64,000 bases of DNA from Schistosoma haematobium (GCF_000699445.3 NC_067200.1:16870510-16934509), one strand, 5' to 3'; shown: positions 22,547 to 36,018, counted from the stretch's first letter. The notes: a model not told the origin generated them from the sequence alone. Numbers and translations: made by a program.

Positions 22547-25500
22547 ATGCTTTCTTGGTCTACAATCATTAGTCTCTTGATTAATGCCAACATAATATTA
22601 TTGAATGCTTTTCCAGTCAGAGATACACCTCCACAACTGCTTGGTTTGATGTATGCTGAAGAAACCAAAAGCTCACGAGAACGATACCAGCTTAAACATG
22701 ATGAAACAAATCCGAACTCTTCAATGTATATTTATGATTACCATAATGAAGGAGATGCTATATATGTGGTAATCAGTATTTCTAAAAAGGACTTGGAGTT
22801 TGTAGACAATTATCAGATCAAACCTGTTATATGCTTAATCAGCTACAGCAGTCATGTGCCTTTAGCTTTATCCTATGACTTGGATTTTACGTTATCCGCA
22901 GAGCTTGTTAATCAATCGTGGTATTGGTTACCACATTCATTAAATGCGAGTACAAATATATCAGTTTATATATTACCAAAATTAGTGGGACTAGACTATT
23001 TGGTATTTTGGATTCGTCAAGCGAAACCAAAGCATGGATATATTAGTCCTACTCCTTGGTTTGCCAATAATTCTGAGACCCTCAGGAAGCAATATTTCGA
23101 CAGTTTAGTAATTGACTATCGACTCAATGTCTCTTTATATAATAACCAGGATTATAATGATGACAACAATAAAAACAACACAATGGGTTTTCCCGTAATT
23201 GTAACTGCAGATAAAGGCATTGTTCATCTAGTTTTCCGTATCATCGTCATAATCATGGTGACTGTATTCACATTCACAATGGGGTGTGATTTGGAAGTTC
23301 CTTTGATCCTGCATCATTTCAAAAGACCCATTTCTGTATCAATTGGGTTCTTTTGTCAATTTTTTTTTATGCCATTGGTAAGTAGTGTGTCTATTTTAAA
23401 AAAAAGTTGGGAATATTCAGTCAAATAAGTATTATAGTCTTCAGTCCCAGTATCAGAAGGGGTTTTGTGGTTAGTGTGGTAATGTGTCGCTCAATTTCGT
23501 GGATTGGTTGAAGTTAGACATTAACACCGTTAGATGCTGCTTCAGTGGTCTAGAGGTTAAGCGTTCGCGTGCGAGATCGATAGATCGTTGTTTCGAATCT
23601 CGCGAGGCAGGATCGTGAATACGCACTACTGAGGAGTCCCACAGTAGGACGAAACAGCCGTCTAGTGCTTCCAGGTTTTCGATGGTGGTCTAGCTTCAAC
23701 TGACTCATGATCTCAACTATTAAAATTACTTCAGTTTCAGTTTGGAAAGGATAGGAAGCTGGATGTCTTGTGTTATTCTTGGTAATGGTGGTGATGAGAA
23801 ACGACGACATATAACGTGTTTTTTTCTTCAAACATGTAAATGATTACTGTACACATAAGAATCACATAAGAGTGAAAATATGCGTAAGACTAAACTTTCG
23901 TATAAGTTAATATGTATTCGTGTAAGTCGGTGTTTAGGTACAACATTTGTGGAGCCGAATAAAATAACAGAGACAAATCAAAAAAGAAATGTGCTTTTGT
24001 GTACTGAAAAATGTACAAAATCAGTTGAATATGAGGGGTTCAAACTAATCTAATAATTTACTTTACTTACTTACGCCGACCAGCATTCTCCAACCCACTC
24101 TGTCCTGGCCCTTCCTTTCTAGTTCTATTCAATTTTTGTTCATTCTTCTCATGTCTGTCTCCATTTCGCGGCTTAATGTGTTCTGTGGTCTTCCTCTCCT
24201 CCTTCGGCCTTGAGGGTTCCATGTTAGGGCTTGCGTTGTGATACAGTTGGGTGATTTCCTCAATGTGTGTCCTATCCACTTCCAGCTCTTCTTCCTCCGC
24301 TAGGAACTGGTTTGTTCTCTCCCATAGTAGGTTGTTGCTGATAGTGTCTGACCAACGGATGTGAAGTATTTTGCGTAGACAGCTAATAATAAACACCTAA
24401 TAATTTGAAATCAGTATTAAATCTATTAAACATAATGAAGCGTCTTAGAAAAACTGATAAATCAACCTTACATTTAAATGAATTAGTAAACAGCCTATCA
24501 TAAGTGATAGGTATCATTACCAAGGTTTAACTTGATAATTTCGAATAAATTGAGCATTGAGTAGATTGTTACAAATAAAACTGATATACTTGTAGATAAC
24601 TCAATGAGTGGAAGGAAAATTAAATTTTCTGACGTTTCGTGACTTAGTGTAAGCCACTTCTTCGAACGATAAATAGCCAAAACAAAATCCATGTTTTAAT
24701 AGTACAACAGAACAACAAAAATATTTAAACTTGGATTTATTTTGTTTTGGTTATTTATTCTCTGAAGAAGTGGCTTACACTAAGTCACGAAACATCAGAA
24801 AATCGAATTTTTCTACTCATTGGGATATCTACTAATATATTAGTTTTACTAATACCATAAGTGATGTATATTTTAGCAATTTTCATGCCTACTACTCTTT
24901 CAAACTATGATCCAATGCTTAGTGTTCAGTGAAGTTGAAATGAATAATAGAAGATTTAGACTTGGAACTAAGTAATCAATTGTTGACATTCTCTACGTGG
25001 TTTTATTGAATAGTGCGATATCATCTATAGGAAATCATAATGTAATTAATCTTCAAAAAAAAAGATTTTTTAAAAATTCGATGTATATTCTGTTACTCGA
25101 TGACATGATGAAAATTTCAGTATTCCTTTGTTTATCCCAAAATTGTATTGCTACATGATGTTGGTAGTATCATATCAAATCTGTACCATCAAAATATCTT
25201 CGACTACTTGAGCTAAAGCGCAAAGCTAACCAAGTTCATTTTAAGATAATTGGTTATCTTTATTAATTTCGTCCCAGTAACTAATTATTTGTTTTCATAT
25301 TAAAATTTGAATAGTACCGATTGGGTATGATTTAACCATGCTACTTGGTTGGGTCTGAGTTCTGACTCGAGCTAAGTGTTTAAACTAATCTGCTAAATAT
25401 CTAATAGTTCTTAATTCTATTTAGTGTTAGTAATTTCTATTGTCATTTTGTCATTCATGATAGCTTATCATTTCTTTCCGTTGTCAGTTGTTTACATTTG

Positions 25501-27858
25501 TGCTTCTCATACTAAAAACAAATATTTAAGCATCTACTTACTTGTTCTACATAAGGTATTTAAAACAAATGCTTAATCGCAGACAATTCAGTTTATTATA
25601 GAATATGCATATTTCTAACGATAAAATGCAGAATAGTATGTTATATACTTGCTATAACCGATTGTGGTCACGTATAGTTTAAGCTAGAGAAACTGGTTTA
25701 TTGGATTCATTCAGATAGTATGAGTGATTGATGTATTTTTCTCAAGAATATGGTGCTTTTGCCTGATATCTGATAATATTAATTTTACGACACATATAAT
25801 AATAATAATAATTTTCAGCATGATTTAATCGGCCAATCTATGAAATACTGTTACCTTCTTATATAGAGCTTTTATAAAATTGCATACCCTTTGTTTATAT
25901 TATTAGTTAATTTAATGCGTACAAATTCACTGAATTTTTCAGGTAAATATCACGTAGTATGAAGTGGATAGGATTTCATCTATGTGATCATTATGAAATA
26001 TCTTTACATGATCCATGATGTCACTGTGTAATGATAATCCTTCGGGAAATATCATTTGAAACTACACATTATCTGTTAACATTAGGAACTTTCAGACTAT
26101 ACACATCAATTTACAACCTGGTTTTTCAGAAGGATTCTTCATCGTTAACTATGAGTATATCGATAGATAAGTGTGATATAACTTGTGAATCGGAGTCATT
26201 CAATGTACCCATATTTATTGAGTGAAAATAAAATTTGATAACTCATATGATGATTTCTATTTTTATGTAGTTAGTTATTATTTAGTATTTGTCGACGTAG
26301 ATGTTTTATGATATTCTCGAAATTCCATGATAAGTCCCTACTTGAACAGATGAATTTATGAAAATTAGATTTTCCTTATTAAAACTATTTTATATTCAGA
26401 TAATGCGTTGCTTAAAAACTAAATTGATTATTTATATAACTGTATTTTAGATTGCGTTTGGTATAGCAAAAATTATACCAATTAGGTCGGATTTTGGCTT
26501 TGGTTTACTTACTATTGCTTGTTCTCCAGGTGGTGGTGCCAGTAATGGTTGGTGTCTTCTACTCGGAGGTGATATTAACTTGAGTATATTAATGACATTC
26601 ATTAGTAGTTTATCGGCTCTTTGTAAGTTCAATCTACTAACAGTTTGATAAAATTTATTTCATATATGAATCTTTTGTAAGTATTTAGTAATATACTTTT
26701 TGCATTTATTATAAGTAACAAGTTTGTCTGGAACTGTTTAATCTATTCAGCCATAAAGAAGCTTTACTAAAAAATGTATATTAACTTATAATAGGGTTAC
26801 ATCTATTACTGTTCAAAACAAAACAAACTAATTTTGTAGTGTATTAACCGACAGAATTTATGTTTAGTTGAGAAACTTTTATAATTCATAGTCTATAAAT
26901 CTGTTTATTTTGTTTTAGTATTTCTTTTATGTTCATTATTTCATTATACTTTGATCAGTATTTCATTTAGATGTTTAATTAACTTATCAATAGTGAATAT
27001 ACTTTTCTAAATTCCAGTTTTTATTTACCACTAATAGAAACCATTAAGATATTAGAGTATGGTGTAAGTATTTATTTGCCCCTAAATGCCTTGGTACGGT
27101 TGAGAGTAGGGATAGTCAGCTCACCCTCTCGAAATGTTCTCACATAGTCACTACTAGGAAGTCTTACTCACTGCCTTCTCGGAGCAGGGGTGTTTTTGTT
27201 TACGAAATCGAAAGGACTTAAAGCGAATGTCCTGCGCTTTAATCGGGCTGGTGGACACGGAAAGTTTTTTACATTTTCTCAGAAGTAGATTGTTGAATGG
27301 TAATTCATTTTTTAGCATTACATAAAGGGATTGCTAAAAAAATCCTGGTTAAATGACCCACCTTTTTGTTTATAAAATGAATTGAATAAGTTAAGCAATC
27401 AATATACCAATATTCTTTCAACTGTACGATGAAATTCAGTTTTGAATATATTTCAAAGGATATAAGTGAAGTATATTGATGTGAGAGATTTAGTTAGGAC
27501 AAATACATCAAACATTTGTCTTCATATTCTATACAAAATAATTCATTACTGTGAATGAGTTAATTCTTAAAAGTTTGTTATCGTAATAAGAACATTTAAA
27601 ATCTACCTAGAAAACAAAGTAAGTTATCACCACCAGTGTTAAATAATAAACCTTAGATATTGGTTATTCGCTAGAGGTAGACAAAATTTTAGACCATACA
27701 ACTTCTATATTCTAATTAACCGACTTATTATTAAGTATTTAAAAAATAGCCATGTCAACTTATCATTTATAAGTTGTATCATCGTCAAAATGAAATTTGA
27801 TCATCTCCAACATTGTATAGTCGTTAGATTGTTCACGATAATAATAATAATAATAATG

Positions 27859-27904
<46 letters not shown>

Positions 27905-29491
27905 TAATAATAATAATGATAATAATAATAATAATAATGTATTTGTCACTTCTTCGGCAGCAACTCATAGGAAATCGTGAAACACCTAAAATTCAACGTT
28001 TCTACCCATTGTTATACTGAAAAATATTTTTATTATTTCTATTTGGATAATTTGGTTTTATCAGAAGGGGTTTTGTGGAGATTTTAGTAATTTCAATAGT
28101 TGAAATCATAAGTCAATTAAAGCTAGACCATCATGGAAAACCTGGAAGCACTGGACAGCCGTTTCGAACGCTTCTGATAATAATCATCTGCTCACTAGTG
28201 ACTGACTTCAAGAGGCATTTCCTGGAGTTCTAGTGTGAAGCCGTGACCAGTGGAGTTTAACAAGGTCTGTTGTGAGATATCAGCTCACTGAAGACAATAG
28301 TGTAAAGTTGTGCGATTTCGTGGATTGGTTTAAGTTAAACATTAACACCGTTGGATGCAGACTCAGTGCTCGCGCTGGAACATAGTTTTATAATATTTGG
28401 CATCCTTGAAAAAGGGGAACACATTTGATTAATAATTATTTGAGATATGGAGGAGGTTAAGAGCAGCAACTCCTGGTGTGTTGCTTCTTTGGTTGATTTG
28501 TTTTATATCCACACGAAATTGGACACATTGAAATCAATAAATTAACAAGAAACTATATTAAATAATTTCAATACTGTTAGAATGTTTTCATAAATAACAT
28601 TAAGAATCAATCAATACTAAAGAACTGTTTCCCTTTGTAAATGAATTATTAATCTTTAATCTCTGTTATACTGTTTCACAGGACTGTGTATAATAATGTC
28701 ATAAATCGTGGTAACCGTTATTTTTGTATTCATTTCTTGTTTCATTTTTTTATTTATCTACAGTCATGATGCCTTTTCTTCTATTCATCTACGGTCGATT
28801 CTTCATTGATGTGACCAAAATAAAAATTCCGTACGTCAATATTGTCTTCCAGTTATTACAAGTAGCTATACCCGCATTAATGGGTTTAGGTCTACGTATA
28901 TGGAAACCGAAATTGGCTGTTAAATGCACAAAGTTAACACGTCCATTATTTTATGTATTCATAGTATTCTTTTTAACTATTGGTGTGTACATTAACTGGT
29001 CCTTAACTCGTCTATTAGGTGTATATCCTTTACTTATTCTTACAAGCGCATTATTACCTTGGCTTGGCTTTTGTATAGCATCATTATTTACATTAATTCT
29101 ACGACAATCACGTAAATTAGTTATTACAGTGGCCTTAGAGACTGGTATACAAAATATTGGTGTTGGAATACTTGTTTTATTGTATACAATGCCAAAACCA
29201 ATTGGTGAATTAGGTGCTATCATGCCAATTACTGTAGCTATACTTACACCTATTCCTTTGTGCCTAATATATTTAGGCTTAGTAATCAAGCGTAAATGTT
29301 TTGACCATCAGGATGAGCCTGTTATTCATGATCCTTGTGAAATTGAACCCCTCAGTACCACGAAAATAAGTAGTAAATGCAGTAATGACATTATGAACCC
29401 ACCAACTGATACCATTAAATCACCGACACAAGTATCGTTAACAGATACAACTGTTACCATAAACACCACTGTCCCTCATGAACGTATGTAA
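22547..29491 (+). CDS. SLC10-family (sodium/bile-acid cotransporter-like) gene, unit 1, intact
   Basis: Three exons, 22547-23377, 26451-26622 and 28764-29491, join in frame (donors GTAAGT, acceptors TTTTAG and CTACAG) to give 576 residues. Residues 1-22 are a signal-peptide-like hydrophobic start, which is why this ATG was chosen. Residues 23-222 form an ectodomain with seven N-glycosylation sequons. A multipass SBF domain follows: [29 protein letters not shown] (exon 2), [12 protein letters not shown] across the exon 2/3 junction, and ALETGIQN. The cytoplasmic tail is Ser/Thr-rich. The long N-terminal ectodomain recalls the SLC10A3/A5 branch, while CSPGG is NTCP-like. Substrate is unknown; organic anion or steroid uptake is only an inference. 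A possible polyadenylation signal AATAAA is at 29897-29902. Confidence 0.9.
23451..23720 (+). mobile_element. tRNA-derived SINE with hammerhead, SLC10 intron 1, unit 1 (copy d)
   Basis: It lies 73 bp past the exon 1 donor, in gene-sense orientation. Parts: leader GAAGTTAGACATTAACACC, tRNA-like head CTTCAGTGGTCTAGAGG, B-box TTTCGAATCTC, hammerhead 23623-23668, and end CTGACTCATGATCTCAACTA. The hammerhead would be transcribed with the SLC10 pre-mRNA. Confidence 0.75.
23623..23668 (+). ncRNA. Type I hammerhead ribozyme, core intact (SINE copy d, unit 1)
   Basis: Stem I GCACTA (23623-23628) pairs perfectly with TAGTGC (23663-23668). The core CTGAGGA is at 23629-23635, stem II is GTCC/GGAC, GAAA is at 23651-23654, and predicted cleavage follows GUC ending at 23662. 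Stem III is only 2 bp before an A-C mismatch, which may limit self-cleavage. Relative to copy a, the innermost stem I pair changed from G-C to A-U on both strands. Confidence 0.7.
24063..24398 (-). mobile_element. Non-LTR retrotransposon C-terminal fragment, unit 1
   Basis: Antisense in SLC10 intron 1. It begins at [20 protein letters not shown] and runs to the GRRK end, with the short GTAAGTAAGTAAA tail at the left. It has the same frameshift before the [14 protein letters not shown] stretch as the fragment at 9255-9915, but lacks about 30 bp near the 3' end. Not functional. Confidence 0.75.
24619..24810. repeat. Foldback (inverted repeat) in SLC10 intron 1, unit 1
   Basis: Left arm 24619-24690 and right arm 24733-24810 are imperfect reverse complements around a 42-bp loop. 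The central match is GTGACTTAGTGTAAGCCACT against AGTGGCTTACACTAAGTCAC. The 64-codon minus frame across the left arm is a by-product. It may be two copies of one short element inserted head to head; a related sequence surrounds the AAT array at 27837. Confidence 0.7.
24811..26450 (+). other. Rest of SLC10 intron 1, unit 1
   Basis: AT-rich intron with a short AAT run near 25797. No exon or mobile element was recognised; the 64-codon frame at 26031 is taken as chance. Confidence 0.45.
27080..27265 (+). mobile_element. Fragment of RTE-derived short element, unit 1
   Basis: CTAAATGCCTTGGTACGGTTGA and the following 170 bp match the first part of the composite element at 60450-60983 (CACTGCCTTCTCGG, TTTACGAAATCGA, AAGCGAATG). 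The tail half is missing. It sits in SLC10 intron 2. Confidence 0.6.
27837..27939. repeat. (AAT)n/(GATAAT)n microsatellite, unit 1
   Basis: Pure trinucleotide array with a few GAT interruptions in SLC10 intron 2. The Ile-rich frame across it is an artefact. The equivalent array in unit 2 is 9 nt longer. Confidence 0.95.
28063..28375. mobile_element. Rearranged SINE composite, unit 1
   Basis: The left part (28063-28167) is the antisense 3' end of the hammerhead SINE, cut at the GAAAC of the ribozyme. From 28170 the sense leader follows (CTTCTGATAATAATCATC to TTAACACCGTTGGATGC) and ends in the tRNA-like head. The order matches 13094-13560 with about 125 bp deleted at the join. Confidence 0.6.
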
Positions 29492-30198
29492 TAGAACTCG
29501 TGTAAAGTCAGGTTGGTGGTGTATTTCTCACTGCCTTCTATTTTTGAATAGCAATAATTTTGTAGTGTGATAATATGCAAATCTTTTTAGTTTTCTATAG
29601 AACCATTTCAGTTCTAAATTGAACTCTTCTCAATTCATCTATCATTGATCTTATCAAGCACAGTATCTTATTTTCCTCGTTTTAAAAAATGTAATCAGAT
29701 TTCAGGAAATAGAATAATCATTCTTACCTACACAAATATAGACGTAATTTAAGTATCTTGACAATGGGTTTCTTTTTTGAATTTCAAAGCATTCATTTTT
29801 ACTTGTTTTCTCTGATTTATTGTCCTACCCTTAGTTTTGTGATAAATGTTCTCTTTTCGTAGAATAAGATTCTGTTTTAGTCAAGTTCAGTGAAAAAATA
29901 AAAACTTCCCAACTGTGAAAGTCAAAACCTTAATTTATCCATCATGAACAGTAGCAAATAAATGTAAAGAGAATGAATGGAACATACTTAATGACTTATT
30001 AAAAATAATGAAGACAATTCAGCAAAGGAAATTTTCTTTTGGGCATTATTGTCTTTTTAAACGATCCAGTTGTATTTATAAAAACGTCTTTTTTACATTT
30101 GGTCATCGTAAAATAGACGAATGTTACTAAATTATCAAAAATGATTAATTTTATTCAAACACTGACTGAAAAAGCCTATGAAACTGAAAGGTGTTTCA
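29492..30198 (+). other. SLC10 3' flank, unit 1
   Basis: Probable 3' UTR then spacer. AATAAA at 29897-29902 is the best polyadenylation candidate, about 400 nt past the stop. Nothing else is seen. Confidence 0.4.
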
Positions 30199-30498
<300 letters not shown>

Positions 30499-30993
30499 CT
30501 ATTATGATAAAGAATAAAGACAAAACAGAAAACAGATTAGGTAATTAGAAATGCATAGTAAATTGATCCACACACGGAATCATCAGCACTGGAGGATTGG
30601 TGTCTGATAAAATCTCAGCACACATTCGAAAAGCCAGATAGATTTACGCCAACTCTCGATACTTGTGACGCAAGTTAGACAACCGTCTACCAACCAGTTC
30701 CTGAGTATAGTGTGCAGAATTCCTCACTGTATTACTCTATGCCTGTGAAACTAACTAAGGTAGTAAAGGTTGTGAGCACACTGCGACATTTTAATTATAC
30801 TTACATTCAAAGCGCTCTTCCTGAATATTGGGATAATGGAGTAGGTGATTACGAGATTAGACGCAAGGTACTGGGTAAATATGGTACATCAACTGACAAT
30901 GTAGTGAATATTGATTGACTGAGGAACATGAGTTGAGTATCCCCAAATACCGTCCATCTGGACAGGCGGTGTTTGCAGCTGTAGTCATAAGTT

Positions 30994-32537
30994 GAAAGGA
31001 GTTTAATGTTTGTTGAACTAAAACGAGACGTCTGTCCGTGAAGTCACCAACTAATGGTCTAAGCTATGTAGTTAATTGAAGACTACCTGTTTGAATTCGC
31101 TTTCAGTAACCACTATCAGTGCTTGCAGACGTTAGGGGGCATGATCAAGAATTGGTTAATGTAGGGGGATGTATTCGTTTTATCTTCTCTTCGATCTTGA
31201 GTTTTAAAATTGTCCTATACTTTCTATTCCGCGGATTTCGTAAATTACATTATCCATACTTTATCTTTTCTACTACCACCGATACTTTGACTACTTCTAA
31301 TACTCTGGTATTTGTTTTCATAACTTCATTCCATTACATTCATATGGTGTGGCAACTTAAACTGATACACAAATTAGTGAGAACGGAGTAAACCAATGAT
31401 ATGAATTATGTTTTACACTGACAACTAATCACAATTTGTCTAAACGTTGACATAATTCAACTTACCAACAAATATTTAATCTAGTAAATGTCTCATAGTC
31501 AAAGTATCACAACTAATTAACACTGATTACTGAATTATAGTGCCTGACCTTTTTAACAACTTATGAAGAGATTATATACATAACTTATTATGTAAGTATA
31601 TGGGAAGTGGTACCACATTAGTGGGCACCAACAATGTTCAGTTCTTTGTCATTAGTTCGACTAAAAGTCTGTCCTCACCCACTTATTTTTCAATCTGTGT
31701 TGAAAACAATGAAATAACAACTCTCAACAAACAGGAAACTGATATGTCTGGTGAAAGTGAACTGTAACTAGTTAATGACTGCAAAAAGACACATATATGT
31801 GAACTGAAATATGTCTGTAAATGTGTGGTATTTGGATGAATTGATGATTCCTTTGTACTTCTTGAATGCTTGATTTCGATTTACAAATACAGTACATTCG
31901 TTTGTGGTTATCTAGTACTTCTTGATCAAATTGTGTTATTTCTGGGATTCTTAGTTAGCACTATAATTCAAACACTTCTAATTATCATAAAATGCCATAA
32001 TATACTTTGAGTTAGGCCTGTTTCGTTTTTTAAAAAGCTTTTCAGATTAAAGTGTGAGAGAGTAGCCAAATAGTTGAGTATATAGTGCCAAGTGTAAGTA
32101 CATACTTAAAGTGCACTCATGGAAACTATAAGTAAGCATCCTGGAATTCTGTTTCAGATGCTAGATCCTCAGATATCACTTAGTAAACATCTCATTATTG
32201 TTATTTTATTTTGGAAACTGGAATTCATAATTGATGCACCGAAAACGCCCACTTTTACCATAGTTTGTAATTCCCACTTACAAGAACCTCAAATTTCATT
32301 GTTTCTATTCCTCTTTTAGTACGCCATTATGTGACAATTTCCAAGGCCGTTTTTGTGCTGTATATATACGCATGAGTTGTGCGCTTGTCTTTTCGCGCGA
32401 AGGAATACTTGTGGGATTCAATTTCCTCTCGGTTGAATCTGGTCTTCACCCTCCAATTGGCAGGGCTGGGGCCTAGTAGGATGGCTTAGCTTGACTTACT
32501 GTTGTGTTGCTAACTTTCGTTCTGTTCGTCCGTTTTA
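30994..32537. other. Spacer at the end of unit 1
   Basis: No gene recognised. It includes the 164-bp MITE-like copy, then, from 32340, a GC-richer block (GCGCTTGTCTTTTCGCGCGA, CAATTGGCAGGGCTGGGGCC) that ends at the unit junction GTCCGTTTTAGG. This block may be the end of an unidentified mobile element. Confidence 0.4.
31824..31987 (-). mobile_element. 164-bp MITE-like element, unit 1 copy
   Basis: Reverse-oriented copy of the insert at 5789-5952, with the same ends (TGATAATTAGAAG at 31987, ATACCACA at 31824) and the same length. Its flanks TGTAAATG and TAAAATGC are only a weak target-duplication candidate. Confidence 0.65.
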
Positions 32538-33382
32538 GGTGATATCGTGATTTCTTCAAACCTAACAATATCAAACATTATATCAGGAACCAAGAGCTGT
32601 AAGTAGCTTAGTATTCCTCGTACCGATCTAATTCATCCATTAAAAGCACTGATGTACAATGAAATTATGGACTGAGAAATACCGAAAGTGCCAAGCTTTT
32701 AGACGACCGAACAGAAATCAATTAACGCGATTGTGTATTTTCTTCAGTGAAGTAGACGACGCGTGTTACAGATGTCAAGTAAGCACGTGACGAAGGCAGA
32801 AGGAATAAATATTACAAAGTGTGTGGGTAACCAAAACAAGATAAAATAACAGTCTGTGAGGTCACTGATTGTCATTCTGATTCACGTAAGGAAATGTAGT
32901 GATTCAAGATATAGCTTTTGAGATTTGTTTCCGAAGACTATAGTTGGTCAATCAAAATGGTACAGATCCACAAACGCTTATTTCGTAGATTTTCAGTCGC
33001 ATTGACTATCTATCCTCTCTTGCCTTGTACCCTTTGGCGAACAATCATGTGTCTCAATGGAACAAAAAGTTGACATCAAAAAGTAGGGTTATAAGTTTGC
33101 ATCTAGTTCTATCAAACATCAGTCGTTTATTGATGCTAACACAATAATCAGATTTGACTGGTAGTCTGTCTTGTAGAATGTTTTCAAATTTTCAGGTAGT
33201 ATGGAAGTCTCATTTCTGTTATTGTACTGAGTAGTAATTTTATGTAGTGAGAATACCATCGACCGTAAACTGTCAGTAGTTGAGTGACGCTGTTTGAAGT
33301 GAAGGGAACAAAGTAGCGAAATTACATTTTACACTCATTGCAATTCATATTCAATCTTACTTCCATTCTTAAATTAATCTAA

Positions 33383-33707
33383 TGTTTACCCAGTATAATA
33401 TTTGCTTTATTTTCAATGTAATATTTCAATCAGTTCAACACTGATTTATTTTTCTATGGTGTTTCTACAACATGACATATTGTCTGTATCAAATTAACGT
33501 GAACTATGGTCAGCATGACGTGCAACTTGCAACGTACAATTTCCTTATGATTTCATATATGTGACTTCATTCTAATTAATAATCGAGTGGGTATACAAAT
33601 CAATATATAAATGAGTGTATTTTCTACTAGAGTGGTCGGTGTCGTGTTTTTGATGTGAATAAATCTTCATTTGTACCAGCAGTCTATTGTGTTTTTACTT
33701 CGTGTCA
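33383..33707 (+). mobile_element. LTR-like repeat L1, unit 2
   Basis: Equivalent to 16849-17173, with the same ends, TATA-like box and AATAAA. Confidence 0.55.
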
Positions 33708-36018
33708 TGTAAATTGTAGTGGTAGTAGTACAAATGATAAACGAAGCGTACATAACATTTCTTAACATGTCAATAAGAAAACATCTAGTTTTAAGGCAGG
33801 TGGAGCTAATGATATAGTGTCATACAGCCTGAAATAGCTTTAACGTGACCTTGATACTATAAATCACTTATATAAAAGCTGGAATTAGGTTTTTGTTTCC
33901 AAACTGTTCCTATAATTTTAAAACTAGGAACAATGCATTTGGAATTTAACCAAACTTGGAAGATAGATAAACTAGTTTATCGAACGGTAGTTTTATCGTT
34001 TCACAATCCCCTTTCCTAAAGTAATTACAAGATAGTCTGAAATTTATATTTGAACAAACTATTAGTGTGATGTTATCTATTCTATTGAAGCATTAGAAGG
34101 TAGACTTCTTTATTCGACTGACAGACAACAGATATTTTTATGTCCGATCTACGTTAGGAGCTAATAACACCTGAAGACCACGAAGTGCTGAACAGCTGTT
34201 CTGTCTAAACAACAACGATGAGAATGTAACTTACCAAGCACATTCTCGGTTTGGAGTCATACTTTTAAGTGAGCATTGGTGATTCTACTTGACCACGTAA
34301 ATCGAAGTAGATGGGAAGGGATTCTTCCAACTATGATACTTACGATATGAAAATGTACTGATACAATTACAGTCAACACCAGGTTCAGGTTTTACAGTGA
34401 GGATGGTGCTTTACTATGGGATCAAATAAACCAACTTTTTCTAACTTATGGATCTGTGACACATGACGGTTTTCTTATGTCAACTATGAGAGTTCACCCT
34501 ACGCCCAATTCAGTTAACTTAACAAGTTATGGTCACAAAGCAGAGCGCTGATAACCGGTTTACTAATGAAAACTAAACAAGACATTGTTCAAATGAATGT
34601 CATACAGACAGAGATTTATTAAACTGATATCAAAACCACACATACATATCGTATCGGGAAATTCATTCTTACAAACCGACTAATTGATTACACGTATCTT
34701 ACTTATAACAGCAAAGCAAAAAAACAATTATCACAATAAAACCATTAAACATAGACAAGTTATAATAATTTGGAATCGTTACGAACAAAATTATTAGCCT
34801 AGGATGGACAGATAAGTCAGTAATAATAATAATATAGTTGATTCGAAAGGATAAAGAGGAAAATTTCACACACATGTGTATATATATACACTTGCAGTTA
34901 TTCCTGTATCCAAAATAAAAGAATAACAAAGGTGTAAAGGAAGCAATAAATGCTTTCGATTTTGAAAATATACAATTATTCTTTGGAGGGAAGGGGTAGG
35001 AAAGAAGTAAATTAATGAGTTGGATTGGATCATTCATTATTCAAGTAAATTAGTAAACTAAACTCAATGTTAAAAATATAACCCACCATATATTAAGTTA
35101 GAGTCAAGAATGCTTGAACAAGTCATCCGCAACACATGACGAATACAAACAACTACGTGAAATTTATGAGCTAATGTTCTTCTTCACCTTCTTCTTCTTA
35201 TTATTATTATTATATAATTTGAAATACATTTCAGAAAACAGAAGAATTTTAATAAAACAAAAGGAATGAATCAGTGAACTGCATAATAAGTCGGTGAAAA
35301 GCCACATACACAACACAATCACCATAGGAATTAAGATTATGATATAAATTTACAAATCATAAATAGGAGAAATGAATGAAATTAAGTAAATGAAGGAATA
35401 CAATTGAGAAGAGAAATACATTAAAGATAAGTGGAGATAATAAAAAATAATCTATCATTAATGGGAGAGAGAGAAAAAACACAAAAATGCTTTGTTTAAA
35501 ACACCCTGAGTTATGGCGATGCTTGTTGGTTGGTTGTATTGATATATTTACAATACAGATTATTTGTAAATGCAATACTTCGAGTATGTTAGTTAATTAA
35601 ATAAAATGCAAAATTAATCACAATCACAATAGATATTTCAATAATTAAATAGACATTTCACATTTCAATGCCTCAATGTTTGATTTTGACAATAATAATA
35701 ATCATCATCATTAATGTGAAATGAAATTGTTCTTATTATCATCTCTATTAAATGCATTATAAATGAATAATACAACTATATTTAAATAAATTAAAATGGG
35801 GAATAATTCATCCGGTAATTATTTGAACAACATTAAACATAAATTTCCATTTTTCTTTTGTTTTTTAAAAAATAAAGTAAAGATGAGCAAAAAAAAAAGA
35901 ATAATAATCTGATTACATTCAGGTAGATAGTTTCAATAATTCATCAATCAATAACATGGAAATAAACTGCACAACCAAACAAGAACTAAAAACTAAATTC
36001 AATCAAATACTTGTTCAA

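Noticed and set aside
27790..28020. Ile-rich open frame
   Set aside because: Translation of the AAT microsatellite; its length changes with the array between units.
28951..29289. 112-codon minus-strand frame antisense to SLC10 exon 3
   Set aside because: Shadow of the real exon on the other strand.
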